The notes beneath the pieces were generated by a model, which was given only the letters and a program-made list of their open reading frames with translations, ran no database searches and was not told where the DNA came from. The translations under genes were made by a program, and so were the position numbers. A stretch of DNA of 64,000 nt from positions 1-64,000 of the forward strand of contig CAJGCO010000005.1 in NCBI GenBank assembly GCA_904501925.1, given 5' to 3'. The DNA is from an uncultured Alphaproteobacteria bacterium. Lineage in GTDB: Bacteria; Pseudomonadota; Alphaproteobacteria; RF32; CAG-239. Positions 19,902 through 28,049 of this stretch are shown here, piece by piece; position 1 is the first letter of the stretch, and each line of letters opens with the position of its first letter.

Positions 19902-20004
19902 GGTGTCTAATCGTCAATGGAAGCCTGTTAGTAAAAATTCATTTACTATTTTGTAAACTAAAATTTTTGGAACAAGCCATTGACTTCTATCCACTCAAAA
20001 TTTT
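19902..20004 (+). repeat. Hairpin repeat, unit 2
   Basis: Second copy, 97 of 103 positions identical to unit 1, starting 21 bases after it. The six differences cluster in the two arms of the central stem (AGT for GGC on the left, GGAACAAGC for GCCACAGGA on the right), while the loop and outer arms are unchanged. Outer GTCAATGG/CCATTGAC pairing is kept. Confidence 0.8.
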
Positions 20005-20015
20005 ATTCCTTTATT

Positions 20016-20048
20016 GAGCGACCTTTGTGGTCGCTCTTATTTTTTTTG
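20016..20048 (+). terminator. Intrinsic terminator of nifJ
   Basis: Perfect 8-bp stem GAGCGACC/GGTCGCTC with a TTTGT loop followed by TTATTTTTTTT. It lies 250 bases after the nifJ stop and after both hairpin repeats, so they are in the nifJ transcript. Confidence 0.9.
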
Positions 20049-20138
20049 TGGTTGGTTGCATATGTGTTTTATCTTAGTATTTTAATTAATTTTTTATAAT
20101 ATTCTGTTAGTATGCAAGTATTGCATAGGAGATTATTT

Positions 20139-21527
20139 ATGAAATTAGCTTTTAATCTAAAAGGAATGTTTTTATTTTCCCTATTTCTAATGTTTTGGCA
20201 TATGTTATTGTCGGGTGTTTTTATATGTGGAAGTAGTTTGATTTTAGGTTATATGGGATATTGCTATTATTTGAAAAAAGTAAATATTTGTGATATTTTA
20301 TTTAGTAGTAGTGTTATTATTAATTTATGGTATGTTTCAAATCTTTCTATTAATATTCATCAATATGATTATTTTAATTTTTTTATGCATGCAATGTATT
20401 TTGTTGATCATGATTTTTTTGTTAAAAATCCGATTTATTATTTAAGTTCAGTATATTTTCAACCACCACTTTGGGGATTAATTGCAGGAATAGTTACAAA
20501 GATAGGTGTAATTTTTTCTTTGACTAATGAATATGCGTTTGATCATGTTAGATATATTAGTTTTTTTGCAATATCAGGTACCGGAATTTTGGGGTGGAGA
20601 TTTTTTAATTTATTTAATTTAAGTAAAAAGATTTTGTTATGGGGATATGGTATGTTTTTGTTTATGCCAATTCATACTATTATGGCAGGTCTTAATAATA
20701 ATGATTCATTTGTATATTTTTTAATGGTTGCAATTTTATATAAAGGTTATCAATGGTATATTGATAACAATAAAAGAGATGCATTTATTATTGCTGGATT
20801 ATTTGTATTGGCTGGAATGACAAAATTTTCGGGTTTGATGATGATGGCTTATATTGGTATTTTAGGATTGGCATTGTTGATTGAAAGTAAAAATAAACTT
20901 TCTTATAAATTGTGGAGTGAGTTCTTTATTATTGGGATGGGGGGAGTTATTGGATTTTTATGGGGGTGGTTGCTTTTATATATTGGGTTTGCTTTGGTTC
21001 CTCCACCAAATAATGTTAGTTTTCAATTTATGGGGGATTATTCTATTTTTGAACGTTTATTGGATTTTAGTAATATAAATGTTTTGTTTGCTGATGTGCG
21101 CAATGGAATAATTGAGCCAAATGTTTGGTTATCCTTGATTAAAACCTCTATATTTGGCGAGTGGAGTTGGAATAATATTTACTTTTCCTATTTGTTATAT
21201 TTGAGTGCTATACTTATTTCATTGGTGTGTATTTGGTGTTTTGGAGGTGTGTTTAAGTATCAATTAGGTAAAGATTTTGGACTTAATTTGGCAATTATAG
21301 TATTAGTTTTTGTTGTATTTATGTCATGGGCTATGTTTTGGATTGAATATCCATATTTTTGTTCAACAGAATTTAGATATGTGGTGGTATTAGTTCCAGT
21401 TGCTTGTTTATGGGTGATGAATTATTTAAATCAAAAAAAATTGCCAATGTGGGTTAATTATACATTAGCAATTTTTTGTTGTGTTTTTGTAATGGCAAAA
21501 ATTATTGTTTATTTAAGTACCATTTAA
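20139..21527 (+). CDS. Polytopic membrane protein, probable GT-C type glycosyltransferase
   Basis: 462 residues from the ATG at 20139, preceded by AGGAG at 20127-20131; the upstream in-frame ATG at 20112 lacks such a site. About ten hydrophobic segments. The first large loop contains acidic residues and HQYDYFNFFMHAMYF with a later YFQPPLWG, reminiscent of the loop of dolichol/undecaprenyl-phosphate sugar transferases (PMT/ArnT or GT83 type), in which early Asp/Glu and His residues bind the lipid-linked donor. The family places a sugar on lipid A, protein or another acceptor on the periplasmic face. It converges on the dTDP-rhamnose cluster, overlapping rfbB by 26 bases at the 3' end. Family assignment is moderate. 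Confidence 0.6.
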   Translation: MKLAFNLKGMFLFSLFLMFWHMLLSGVFICGSSLILGYMGYCYYLKKVNICDILFSSSVIINLWYVSNLSINIHQYDYFNFFMHAMYFVDHDFFVKNPIYYLSSVYFQPPLWGLIAGIVTKIGVIFSLTNEYAFDHVRYISFFAISGTGILGWRFFNLFNLSKKILLWGYGMFLFMPIHTIMAGLNNNDSFVYFLMVAILYKGYQWYIDNNKRDAFIIAGLFVLAGMTKFSGLMMMAYIGILGLALLIESKNKLSYKLWSEFFIIGMGGVIGFLWGWLLLYIGFALVPPPNNVSFQFMGDYSIFERLLDFSNINVLFADVRNGIIEPNVWLSLIKTSIFGEWSWNNIYFSYLLYLSAILISLVCIWCFGGVFKYQLGKDFGLNLAIIVLVFVVFMSWAMFWIEYPYFCSTEFRYVVVLVPVACLWVMNYLNQKKLPMWVNYTLAIFCCVFVMAKIIVYLSTI

Positions 21528-22515
21528 CGGTTTTTACTATACCAGTTTTAAATGTTTCGTCTGGTTTATAATTTAACATGTCTTCGATTTTGGTTGGATC
21601 AATTGCATAGCGCATATCGTGTCCAGCTCTATCTTTTACGAAGGTGATTAAATCGGAATATTTTTTACCATCTGTGCGTGGTCTTTCTTTATCTAAGATA
21701 TCACAAATGATGTTGGTTATTTCAATGTTTGTAAGTTCATTATGTCCACCAACGTTATATGTTTGACCATTAATGCCATTGTGATAGATAATATCTATGG
21801 CTTTGGCATGATCTGTTACGTATAGCCAATCTCTAATATTTTGCCCATTGCCATAAATTGGTATAGGACTTAAATTTAAGCAATTTCTGATAATGGTTGG
21901 GATTAACTTTTCATTGTGTTGTTTAGGGCCGTAATTATTTGAACAATTTGATGTTGTAGTATTTAGGCCATAAGTGTGATGATATGCACGAACTAAAAAG
22001 TCTGAGCTTGCTTTTGATGAGGAATATGGTGAGTTTGGAGCGTAAGGTGTTGTTTCACTAAAATACCCTGTTGGACCAAGTGAACCAAATACTTCATCTG
22101 TAGAAATATGATGAAAGCGATAATTTTTGCATTCTGGTTTTGGACTAAATGGTGCATCAAACCAATGTGTGCGACAAGCTTCTAGTAGATTAAATGTGCC
22201 AAGTATATTAGTATTTATAAAAGCTCTTGGCGAAGAAATTGAATTATCAACATGGCTTTCTGCGGCAAAGTGGATTACACCTGTTATGTTATATTTATCA
22301 AAGATATCATTAATTGTTTGTTCATCACAAATATCTGCTTTAATAAAAGTGTAGTTAGGGTTGTTTTCTACTTCTTTTAAGTTATCTAAATTACCAGCAT
22401 AAGTTAGCTTATCTAGGTTTATTATTTTATAGTCTGGGTGTTGAGACATAAAATAAGGGATAAAATTGGCACCAATAAAACCAGCACCACCTGTTATTAA
22501 AATTGTTTGAGACAT
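21502..22515 (-). CDS. rfbB: dTDP-glucose 4,6-dehydratase
   Basis: 337 residues from the ATG at 22515, preceded by AGAAGGA; the in-frame upstream start would add seven residues before the Rossmann fold. The NAD-binding motif TGGAGFIGANF is at the N-terminus, STDEVFG holds the catalytic Thr-Asp-Glu, and YSSSKASSD is the YxxxK motif. It converts dTDP-glucose to dTDP-4-keto-6-deoxyglucose, the second step of dTDP-L-rhamnose synthesis. It is the last gene of the minus-strand order rfbA-rfbC-rfbD-rfbB and overlaps rfbD by 19 bases, so it is translationally coupled. Also called rmlB. Confidence 0.96.
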   Translation of the reverse strand: MSQTILITGGAGFIGANFIPYFMSQHPDYKIINLDKLTYAGNLDNLKEVENNPNYTFIKADICDEQTINDIFDKYNITGVIHFAAESHVDNSISSPRAFINTNILGTFNLLEACRTHWFDAPFSPKPECKNYRFHHISTDEVFGSLGPTGYFSETTPYAPNSPYSSSKASSDFLVRAYHHTYGLNTTTSNCSNNYGPKQHNEKLIPTIIRNCLNLSPIPIYGNGQNIRDWLYVTDHAKAIDIIYHNGINGQTYNVGGHNELTNIEITNIICDILDKERPRTDGKKYSDLITFVKDRAGHDMRYAIDPTKIEDMLNYKPDETFKTGIVKTVKWYLNKQ

Positions 22516-23321
22516 TTTTTTAATCCTTCTTTCCAATGGGGAATTTCAATGTTAAAACGTTTTTTGATTTTTGATTTATTTAATACGCTATAATGTGGGC
22601 GTGGAGTAGGCGTTGGATAGTCTTTGCTTTCAATTGGATAAACATGGCAATTTAAGTTTGATTGTTCCATGATTTCTAATGCAAAATCATACCAAGAGCA
22701 TACTCCTTCATTGGAGTAATGATATATGCCTTTTTCTCCAGGTGTAAGTTGTGGGATTATATCGATAATAGCTTGAGCTAAATCGTATGCATATGTTGGT
22801 GTTCCAATTTGGTCAAAAATTACGTTTAGGCTTTCTTTTTCTGCACCGAGTTTACGCATTGTTTTTACAAAATTTGAACCATGGGGGGAATATAACCAAG
22901 ATGTGCGAATTATTATAGCTGTATTAGCATTATCTAGGACATTTTTTTCTCCCTCAAGTTTTGTTGAGCCATAAACAGAAATAGGTGATGAGGTATCATC
23001 TTCTGTGTATGGTTTGTGGGATGTGCCATCAAAAACATAATCAGTTGAAACATGGATAATGTTTTTGCCATATTTTGCTAAATAAAGTGGGGCTAGAGCA
23101 TTTACATTGTGAGCAGTTTCTTGGTCGGTTTGTGCTTTATCAACGGCTGTATATGCAGAACAATTTATGATTAAATCATATGAATTTTTTGAAAAGAATT
23201 CTTCGACGGCTTTTTGATTAGTAAGGTCTAGTTCTTCTTTGTCAATATAGTGAGCTTTATCTTTTAATAAGCTTTGAATTGCTGTACCTAATTGACCTTT
23301 ACATCCGGTTACTAAAAACAT
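22497..23321 (-). CDS. rfbD: dTDP-4-dehydrorhamnose reductase
   Basis: 274 residues. N-terminal Rossmann motif TGCKGQLGTAIQ, STDYVFDG, and the catalytic YGSTKLEGE (YxxxK). It reduces dTDP-4-keto-L-rhamnose to dTDP-L-rhamnose with NAD(P)H, the last step of the pathway. It overlaps rfbC by 10 bases upstream and rfbB by 19 bases downstream, typical of a tightly packed operon. The product would be used by rhamnosyltransferases for O-antigen or other surface glycans; none is identified next to it. Also called rmlD. Confidence 0.96.
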   Translation of the reverse strand: MFLVTGCKGQLGTAIQSLLKDKAHYIDKEELDLTNQKAVEEFFSKNSYDLIINCSAYTAVDKAQTDQETAHNVNALAPLYLAKYGKNIIHVSTDYVFDGTSHKPYTEDDTSSPISVYGSTKLEGEKNVLDNANTAIIIRTSWLYSPHGSNFVKTMRKLGAEKESLNVIFDQIGTPTYAYDLAQAIIDIIPQLTPGEKGIYHYSNEGVCSWYDFALEIMEQSNLNCHVYPIESKDYPTPTPRPHYSVLNKSKIKKRFNIEIPHWKEGLKKCLKQF

Positions 23322-23860
23322 GATTCTAATTCCTCTAAGTTAGGGTGTGATAAATCTCGATCTAAAATATTTGCTTGTGAAAGTGGAATTTTCCAATCAA
23401 TGTTTAAATTTTTATCCAAAGGATTTAATCCACCTTCAGAGGCTTTATTGTATAAATTGTCACATTTATATGCAAAAATTGCAGTGTCTGATAAAACAGA
23501 AAAACCGTGTGCAAAACCTCTTGGAATTAAAAGTTGTTGTTGGTTTTCATCGGATAAATGTACGGCAACGTGTTGTCCATAGGTTGGTGATTCTTTTCTT
23601 AAATCAACAGCAACATCTAAAACTTCGCCTTGGATTACTCTTACTAATTTTGCCTGAGCAAAATCACCTTTTTGAAAGTGTAGACCTCTTATTGTTCCGT
23701 ATTTTGAAAAAGATTGATTATCTTGTACAAAGTTGTAAGATAAGCCATTGTCTTTGAATTCTTTTTGGCTATAGCTTTCAAAAAAGTAGCCACGTGTATC
23801 TGTAAAAATGCGAGGAGTTATAATATACACTCCTTCTAATTTGGTTTTAGTAAAGATCAT
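23312..23860 (-). CDS. rfbC: dTDP-4-dehydrorhamnose 3,5-epimerase
   Basis: 182 residues from the ATG at 23860, preceded by GAGG at proper spacing; an in-frame ATG at 23872 is less well placed. The cupin-fold motifs are RGYFFESY, the QDNQSFSKYGTIRGLHFQ segment with the catalytic His, and IPRGFAHGF. The enzyme epimerises C3 and C5 of dTDP-4-keto-6-deoxyglucose. Its start lies inside the end of rfbA (14-base overlap). Also called rmlC. Confidence 0.95.
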   Translation of the reverse strand: MIFTKTKLEGVYIITPRIFTDTRGYFFESYSQKEFKDNGLSYNFVQDNQSFSKYGTIRGLHFQKGDFAQAKLVRVIQGEVLDVAVDLRKESPTYGQHVAVHLSDENQQQLLIPRGFAHGFSVLSDTAIFAYKCDNLYNKASEGGLNPLDKNLNIDWKIPLSQANILDRDLSHPNLEELESCF

Positions 23861-24734
23861 GTTTTTCCTCATATACTTTTTGTAAATATTGTTTATATGC
23901 TACTCCATCTTTTAGATTAGAGATAAGTTGTTGCATTTGTGTTTTATCAATAAAGCCTTGGCGAAAAGCTATTTCTTCTATGCAAGCAAGTTTTAAGCCT
24001 TGGCGTTGTTCTATGATTTGAACAAACTGTGATGATTCCATTAGGCTATCTGGTGTTCCTGCATCTAACCAAGCATTTCCTCTTTTTAGAGGGATTACGT
24101 TTAATCTTTTTTCTTTTAAGTATAATTTGTTTAGGTCGGTTATTTCAAGTTCGCCACGTTTTGATGGTTTTAATGTTGATGCTTTTTTTATGACGTCATT
24201 TGGATAAAAATATAATCCGGTTACAGCATAGTTTGATTTGGGTTTTAATGGTTTTTCTTCTATAGATTTTACAGAGTTATTTTTATCAAATTCTATAACA
24301 CCGAAACGCTCTGGATCTGAAACGTGGAAGCCAAAAACTGTGGCATTGTTGGTGTCTTCATGTACAATTTTTCTATAATTTTTCATTTGTGATTGCATAT
24401 AAAAGATATTATCACCAAGTATTAAACATACGTTATCGTTTTTTATGAAATCTTTTCCAATGATAAAGGCTTGAGCAATACCTTCTGGTTTTTCTTGAAC
24501 TTTATATTGAAGTTTTAAGCCAAGATTTGAACCATTACCTAATAGCTTTTTTATGTTAGGGGTATCGTTAGGGGTAGAGATTATTAAAATTTCTTTGATA
24601 CCAAAAAGCATTAAAGTAGATAAAGGGTAGTATATCATTGGTTTATCATATACTGGTAGTAATTGCTTGGAGATACATTGGGTTAGTGGGTATAATCTGG
24701 AGCCAGAACCTCCTGCTAATATAATACCTTTCAT
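23847..24734 (-). CDS. rfbA: Glucose-1-phosphate thymidylyltransferase
   Basis: 295 residues, the normal length. The nucleotide-binding signature GGSGSRLYPLTQCISKQLLPVYDKPMIYYP is at the N-terminus (LAGGSGSRLYP, KQLLPVYDKP); GDNIFY supplies a metal-binding Asp and WLDAGTPDSL lies near the C-terminus. It makes dTDP-glucose from dTTP and glucose-1-phosphate, the first and feedback-regulated step to dTDP-rhamnose. An AGGAGGAAAA ribosome site precedes it. It follows the DUF2207 gene by 13 bases, so that gene may lead the operon. Also called rmlA. Confidence 0.96.
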   Translation of the reverse strand: MKGIILAGGSGSRLYPLTQCISKQLLPVYDKPMIYYPLSTLMLFGIKEILIISTPNDTPNIKKLLGNGSNLGLKLQYKVQEKPEGIAQAFIIGKDFIKNDNVCLILGDNIFYMQSQMKNYRKIVHEDTNNATVFGFHVSDPERFGVIEFDKNNSVKSIEEKPLKPKSNYAVTGLYFYPNDVIKKASTLKPSKRGELEITDLNKLYLKEKRLNVIPLKRGNAWLDAGTPDSLMESSQFVQIIEQRQGLKLACIEEIAFRQGFIDKTQMQQLISNLKDGVAYKQYLQKVYEEKHDLY

Positions 24735-24747
24735 TTTTCCTCCTTTT

Positions 24748-26808
24748 TTAGAATTTTAGTTCTTTGAGAAGATAATCTATTTGTGAGAAAATCTTAACAT
24801 TTTGATATTTGTTTTCAAGTCCATAAGCATAGATATAAGGAACTTTGGATGTGAAATCTTTTAATGAAGATTGAAGTTCAGTATTTTTTTGTAAATATGT
24901 TTTATGATCTTGAGTTTCTTTAATCTTATTTCTTAATAAGCCGTTTCTTTTAGAAAATAATTGGTAGTATTTTATAATTGTTATTAAGCTTGTAATTGTA
25001 ATGATAGCATATAGTTTTGATGTGTAAATGCTTAACCATAATGCAATTACAAATATAGATAATACGCTAATTATTTTAGTAAGAATATTTAGCCATTTTT
25101 TCTTAAAGTTTACAAAGTATAAAAGTATATAAGGTGTAATTAATGTTGAGCATACAAGAATTACTAAAAATGTATGTTTAGGATTGATAGATATTTGGGA
25201 GCTACCAATAAATCCAAAAATAAGCATTGAGAGGCTAAATAATATATATGGGAGGTTAAATCTTAGTTTTAATAAGATATAACGAGTTAAATTGTCTTTA
25301 TGTATATAATTGTAGGCTCTTTTTAGTTTTAATAAAGATGCTTTTGATGATGAAAAAGTTGTTTCTGATGAAGGAAATAATATTTTTAATAGATTTTTTT
25401 CTTGAGATGATAATTTACTTATATCATCAGTTTTTTTTGCAGCTATTACTTCATCATCTTTATTTATAATATCAATTATATTTTTTGAATATAAATTTAA
25501 TATTTCAGCACCAAGTGAATGTTTATCTTGGTTGTTTATGTTTAATAAGCGACAAAAAGATGGTGTTTTAGTAATTTTTACGTTTGTTTTATCTTGGTTT
25601 TTATATACTTGTTGTAGTGATATTTTATAGGCAAGAAATATTGCTATAAGTGCAAGTAAGCCAAATATTTCTATACCAAAATCTTGAATTATATATAAAA
25701 ATCTTTTGGTTAATGAAGGGGGGATAATTGTGTTTTTATCTAGAGTTAATAGTAAGTGTATGTCTTCACCAACACCTAGTGCTTGAGTGTCTGCAAAACC
25801 GATTGATCTATCATCTAGAAATGTCATTGTTACACGATTATCGTTAAAACCATCTTGGGTAGATGCTATTACGTTTTGACCTAAGAATTGATTGCCATTA
25901 GGAATGGTTACAACAGCATTAGCTGAGCCAATTACATTTTTAATGGTTTTACCGGTTATATCCCAATAAAATTCATCAAATTTATCGTAGTTCCAAATAG
26001 TTCTATCTATGATGTATTCAAAGCGATAAGTGTAAATTCCTGTTGGAAGATTTATTGGAGTTTTAGGTTCGATATGTAAATGGTTTCCTATTTCTGTTAC
26101 TTTGTATTGATATTCTTTATCGTTGATTGTAACTTTATCTAAAGTAAAGTCTAAGCGACGTTTTTTATTTGCTCTAGAATATGTGTATTTAGGTAAAATT
26201 CTGAAAAAACCATAAGGGAAACCTTCATTGTTTGAAATGAATATAAATTCTTCGGTTACTCTGATTAGTCCGATACTTTCAATGTTTATTGTGGTAAGTA
26301 AATATGCGATATGTTCTTCGGCAGGTGCTAGAATTTCTTTGGTATCTGAAAGTTTTACTGTAACATATGGGAAATCTGGTATAAATTTTTTAGGTTCTTG
26401 AATTACTTCGCGATAGAATTTTCCTTGTATTTCTAAATCGTTATTTATTGTGTCAGTTTTTTTGGCTTTTTTCATATTTTCTTGATAGATTTTATCATAG
26501 GCAGATATTGTTTTTTTGTTTTTTTCTTCATTTTCTACAATACTTGTGGAGCCAGGATTGCCTAATTCGTCGCTTTTAATATTAGCTTTTGTTACTTTTT
26601 CTAAGCGTTTTATTAGGTATTTTTTTAGAGCCTCTTTATCGTTTATGTCTGGAATTTCTTTGTATAAATTTATTAAATCTTGTTCACGTTTTTGTGGTGA
26701 TATAAGAGGTTTGCTTCTGGGTGATGCTATGCTATCAACGCTTGAGTTTGCATGATGAGGAGTTACTAGAGTTGTAAATAAAAATATGTATGTAAAAAAC
26801 TTCTTCAT
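24748..26808 (-). CDS. DUF2207 family membrane protein
   Basis: 686 residues: a signal peptide (residues 1-20), about 120 polar residues, then a beta-rich extracytoplasmic domain matching DUF2207, recognisable by FDEFYWDITG and IPNGNQFLGQN. A transmembrane helix follows near 370-390, then a cytoplasmic part and two to four more helices around 530-610, then a soluble tail. These proteins are usually anchored with the DUF2207 domain in the periplasm; their role is unknown. The N-terminal Lys/Asp-rich insert before the domain is longer than I would expect. It precedes rfbA by 13 bases on the same strand, which may be only positional. Confidence 0.75.
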   Translation of the reverse strand: MKKFFTYIFLFTTLVTPHHANSSVDSIASPRSKPLISPQKREQDLINLYKEIPDINDKEALKKYLIKRLEKVTKANIKSDELGNPGSTSIVENEEKNKKTISAYDKIYQENMKKAKKTDTINNDLEIQGKFYREVIQEPKKFIPDFPYVTVKLSDTKEILAPAEEHIAYLLTTINIESIGLIRVTEEFIFISNNEGFPYGFFRILPKYTYSRANKKRRLDFTLDKVTINDKEYQYKVTEIGNHLHIEPKTPINLPTGIYTYRFEYIIDRTIWNYDKFDEFYWDITGKTIKNVIGSANAVVTIPNGNQFLGQNVIASTQDGFNDNRVTMTFLDDRSIGFADTQALGVGEDIHLLLTLDKNTIIPPSLTKRFLYIIQDFGIEIFGLLALIAIFLAYKISLQQVYKNQDKTNVKITKTPSFCRLLNINNQDKHSLGAEILNLYSKNIIDIINKDDEVIAAKKTDDISKLSSQEKNLLKILFPSSETTFSSSKASLLKLKRAYNYIHKDNLTRYILLKLRFNLPYILFSLSMLIFGFIGSSQISINPKHTFLVILVCSTLITPYILLYFVNFKKKWLNILTKIISVLSIFVIALWLSIYTSKLYAIITITSLITIIKYYQLFSKRNGLLRNKIKETQDHKTYLQKNTELQSSLKDFTSKVPYIYAYGLENKYQNVKIFSQIDYLLKELKF

Positions 26809-26910
26809 ATCTTTTCCTTCTTGGTTGCATAGAACGATAAATTGCTATAAAAAATTATTATATTTCGTAATTATAGTGATAATAAGTTAATTTTTTTAAA
26901 AGAGGAAGAT

Positions 26911-27639
26911 ATGATTAATAAAAATATTTCTGCGATTATTTTAGGAGCCGGAAAAGGTACTAGAATGCAATCTTCGTTGCCTAAGGTTATGATGGAGGTT
27001 TGTGGAAAACCTATGATTAGGCATATTGTTGATACGTTAGAAAAAATGAATGTGAAAGAAATTGTTACGGTTATTTCAAGTGATGGTGAGTTGGTTAAAA
27101 AAGAGACTTATCCTCATAAGTGCGCTGTACAATTTGAACAATTAGGAACAGGGCATGCTGTAAGATGCGCAAAAGATGAATTGAAAAATATTGAAGGTCC
27201 TGTTTTGGTTATTTTTGGTGATACACCTTTAATTAGTGAAAATACATTTGTTAAGATTGCTGATAAAATCAATGAGGGGTTTGGGGTGGTTGTTCTTGGT
27301 TTTAGACCTGAAGATCCTGCGAGATATGGTAGATTGAAAATGGAAGATGGCGAACTTAAATCTATTGTTGAATTTAAAGATGCTAATGAAGATGAGTTGA
27401 AGATAAACTTTTGTAACTCTGGTTGCATGGGATTTGATGGAAAATATTTGTTTGAGATATTAGATAGAATAGATAATAATAATATGGCAAAGGAATACTA
27501 TCTTACTGATGCAGTGAAGATTGCTCGTGATATGGGGTTAAAATGCTCTGCAATTGAAGGTGATGTAGAAGAAGTAGCTAGTGCAAATACTAGGGAAGAG
27601 CTTGCGATATTAGAAGAGTATTATAATAAAAGAAAGTAG
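26911..27639 (+). CDS. GlmU-like uridylyltransferase domain without the acetyltransferase half
   Basis: 242 residues. The nucleotidyltransferase motif LGAGKGTRMQSSLPKVMMEVCGKPM is diagnostic of GlmU (GAGKGTRM, LPKVM); GTGHAVRCA and FGDTPLI follow, and NSGCMGFDG and KEYYLTD mark the end of the domain. The enzyme forms UDP-GlcNAc from UTP and GlcNAc-1-phosphate. Bacterial GlmU normally has about 450 residues with a C-terminal left-handed beta-helix that acetylates glucosamine-1-phosphate; here the ORF stops at the domain boundary. The acetylation step must come from elsewhere, or this is a related nucleotidyltransferase. It starts a plus-strand unit with the 128-residue protein and pepF. Confidence 0.8.
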   Translation: MINKNISAIILGAGKGTRMQSSLPKVMMEVCGKPMIRHIVDTLEKMNVKEIVTVISSDGELVKKETYPHKCAVQFEQLGTGHAVRCAKDELKNIEGPVLVIFGDTPLISENTFVKIADKINEGFGVVVLGFRPEDPARYGRLKMEDGELKSIVEFKDANEDELKINFCNSGCMGFDGKYLFEILDRIDNNNMAKEYYLTDAVKIARDMGLKCSAIEGDVEEVASANTREELAILEEYYNKRK

Positions 27640-27645
27640 TAAGGT

Positions 27646-28032
27646 ATGAAATATTTTACAGGTTTGTTGAGTTTTATTTTTTTATTAGTTGTTGGTAGTA
27701 TAACTTTAATTTCTATTGCTCCACATAATGATGCAAAAATGAGAGGGTTTACTCCTTGTACGTATGAGATGGGGGTAAAACTTAGTGATCCTAGGATGAA
27801 TGTAGGATTAATGTATGCTTTTAGAGTAGTAATGCAAAGTTATGTATGTTATGGCAAAGTTATTAAAGACGGGGTGCAATTATGGCTAAATGGAGAAATA
27901 GAAAAGCCTTGGGATAATTATTTGTTTGAGCCAGAAATTTGGGAAGTTCCATCTGAGCTAGAAGAACCATTTAGTGATGATTTATTAAGAGCTAATAAAT
28001 TAGATAGTGATGGTGAAGTTTTTCAATTTTAA
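27646..28032 (+). CDS. Hypothetical membrane-anchored protein
   Basis: 128 residues. An N-terminal hydrophobic segment (residues 4-25) acts as a signal anchor or uncleaved signal; the rest is soluble, acidic toward the C-terminus, with two cysteines (TPCTYEM and YVCYGK) that could form a disulfide in the periplasm. No family recognised. It follows the GlmU-like gene by 6 bases and precedes pepF by 17 bases, so the three are probably one operon. Confidence 0.6.
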   Translation: MKYFTGLLSFIFLLVVGSITLISIAPHNDAKMRGFTPCTYEMGVKLSDPRMNVGLMYAFRVVMQSYVCYGKVIKDGVQLWLNGEIEKPWDNYLFEPEIWEVPSELEEPFSDDLLRANKLDSDGEVFQF

Positions 28033-28049
28033 TATTGTGAGGTGAAGAG

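Noticed and set aside
19767..20004. CRISPR array
   Set aside because: Only two units, 103 nt each, with a 21-base gap and strong internal pairing; no short spaced direct repeats.
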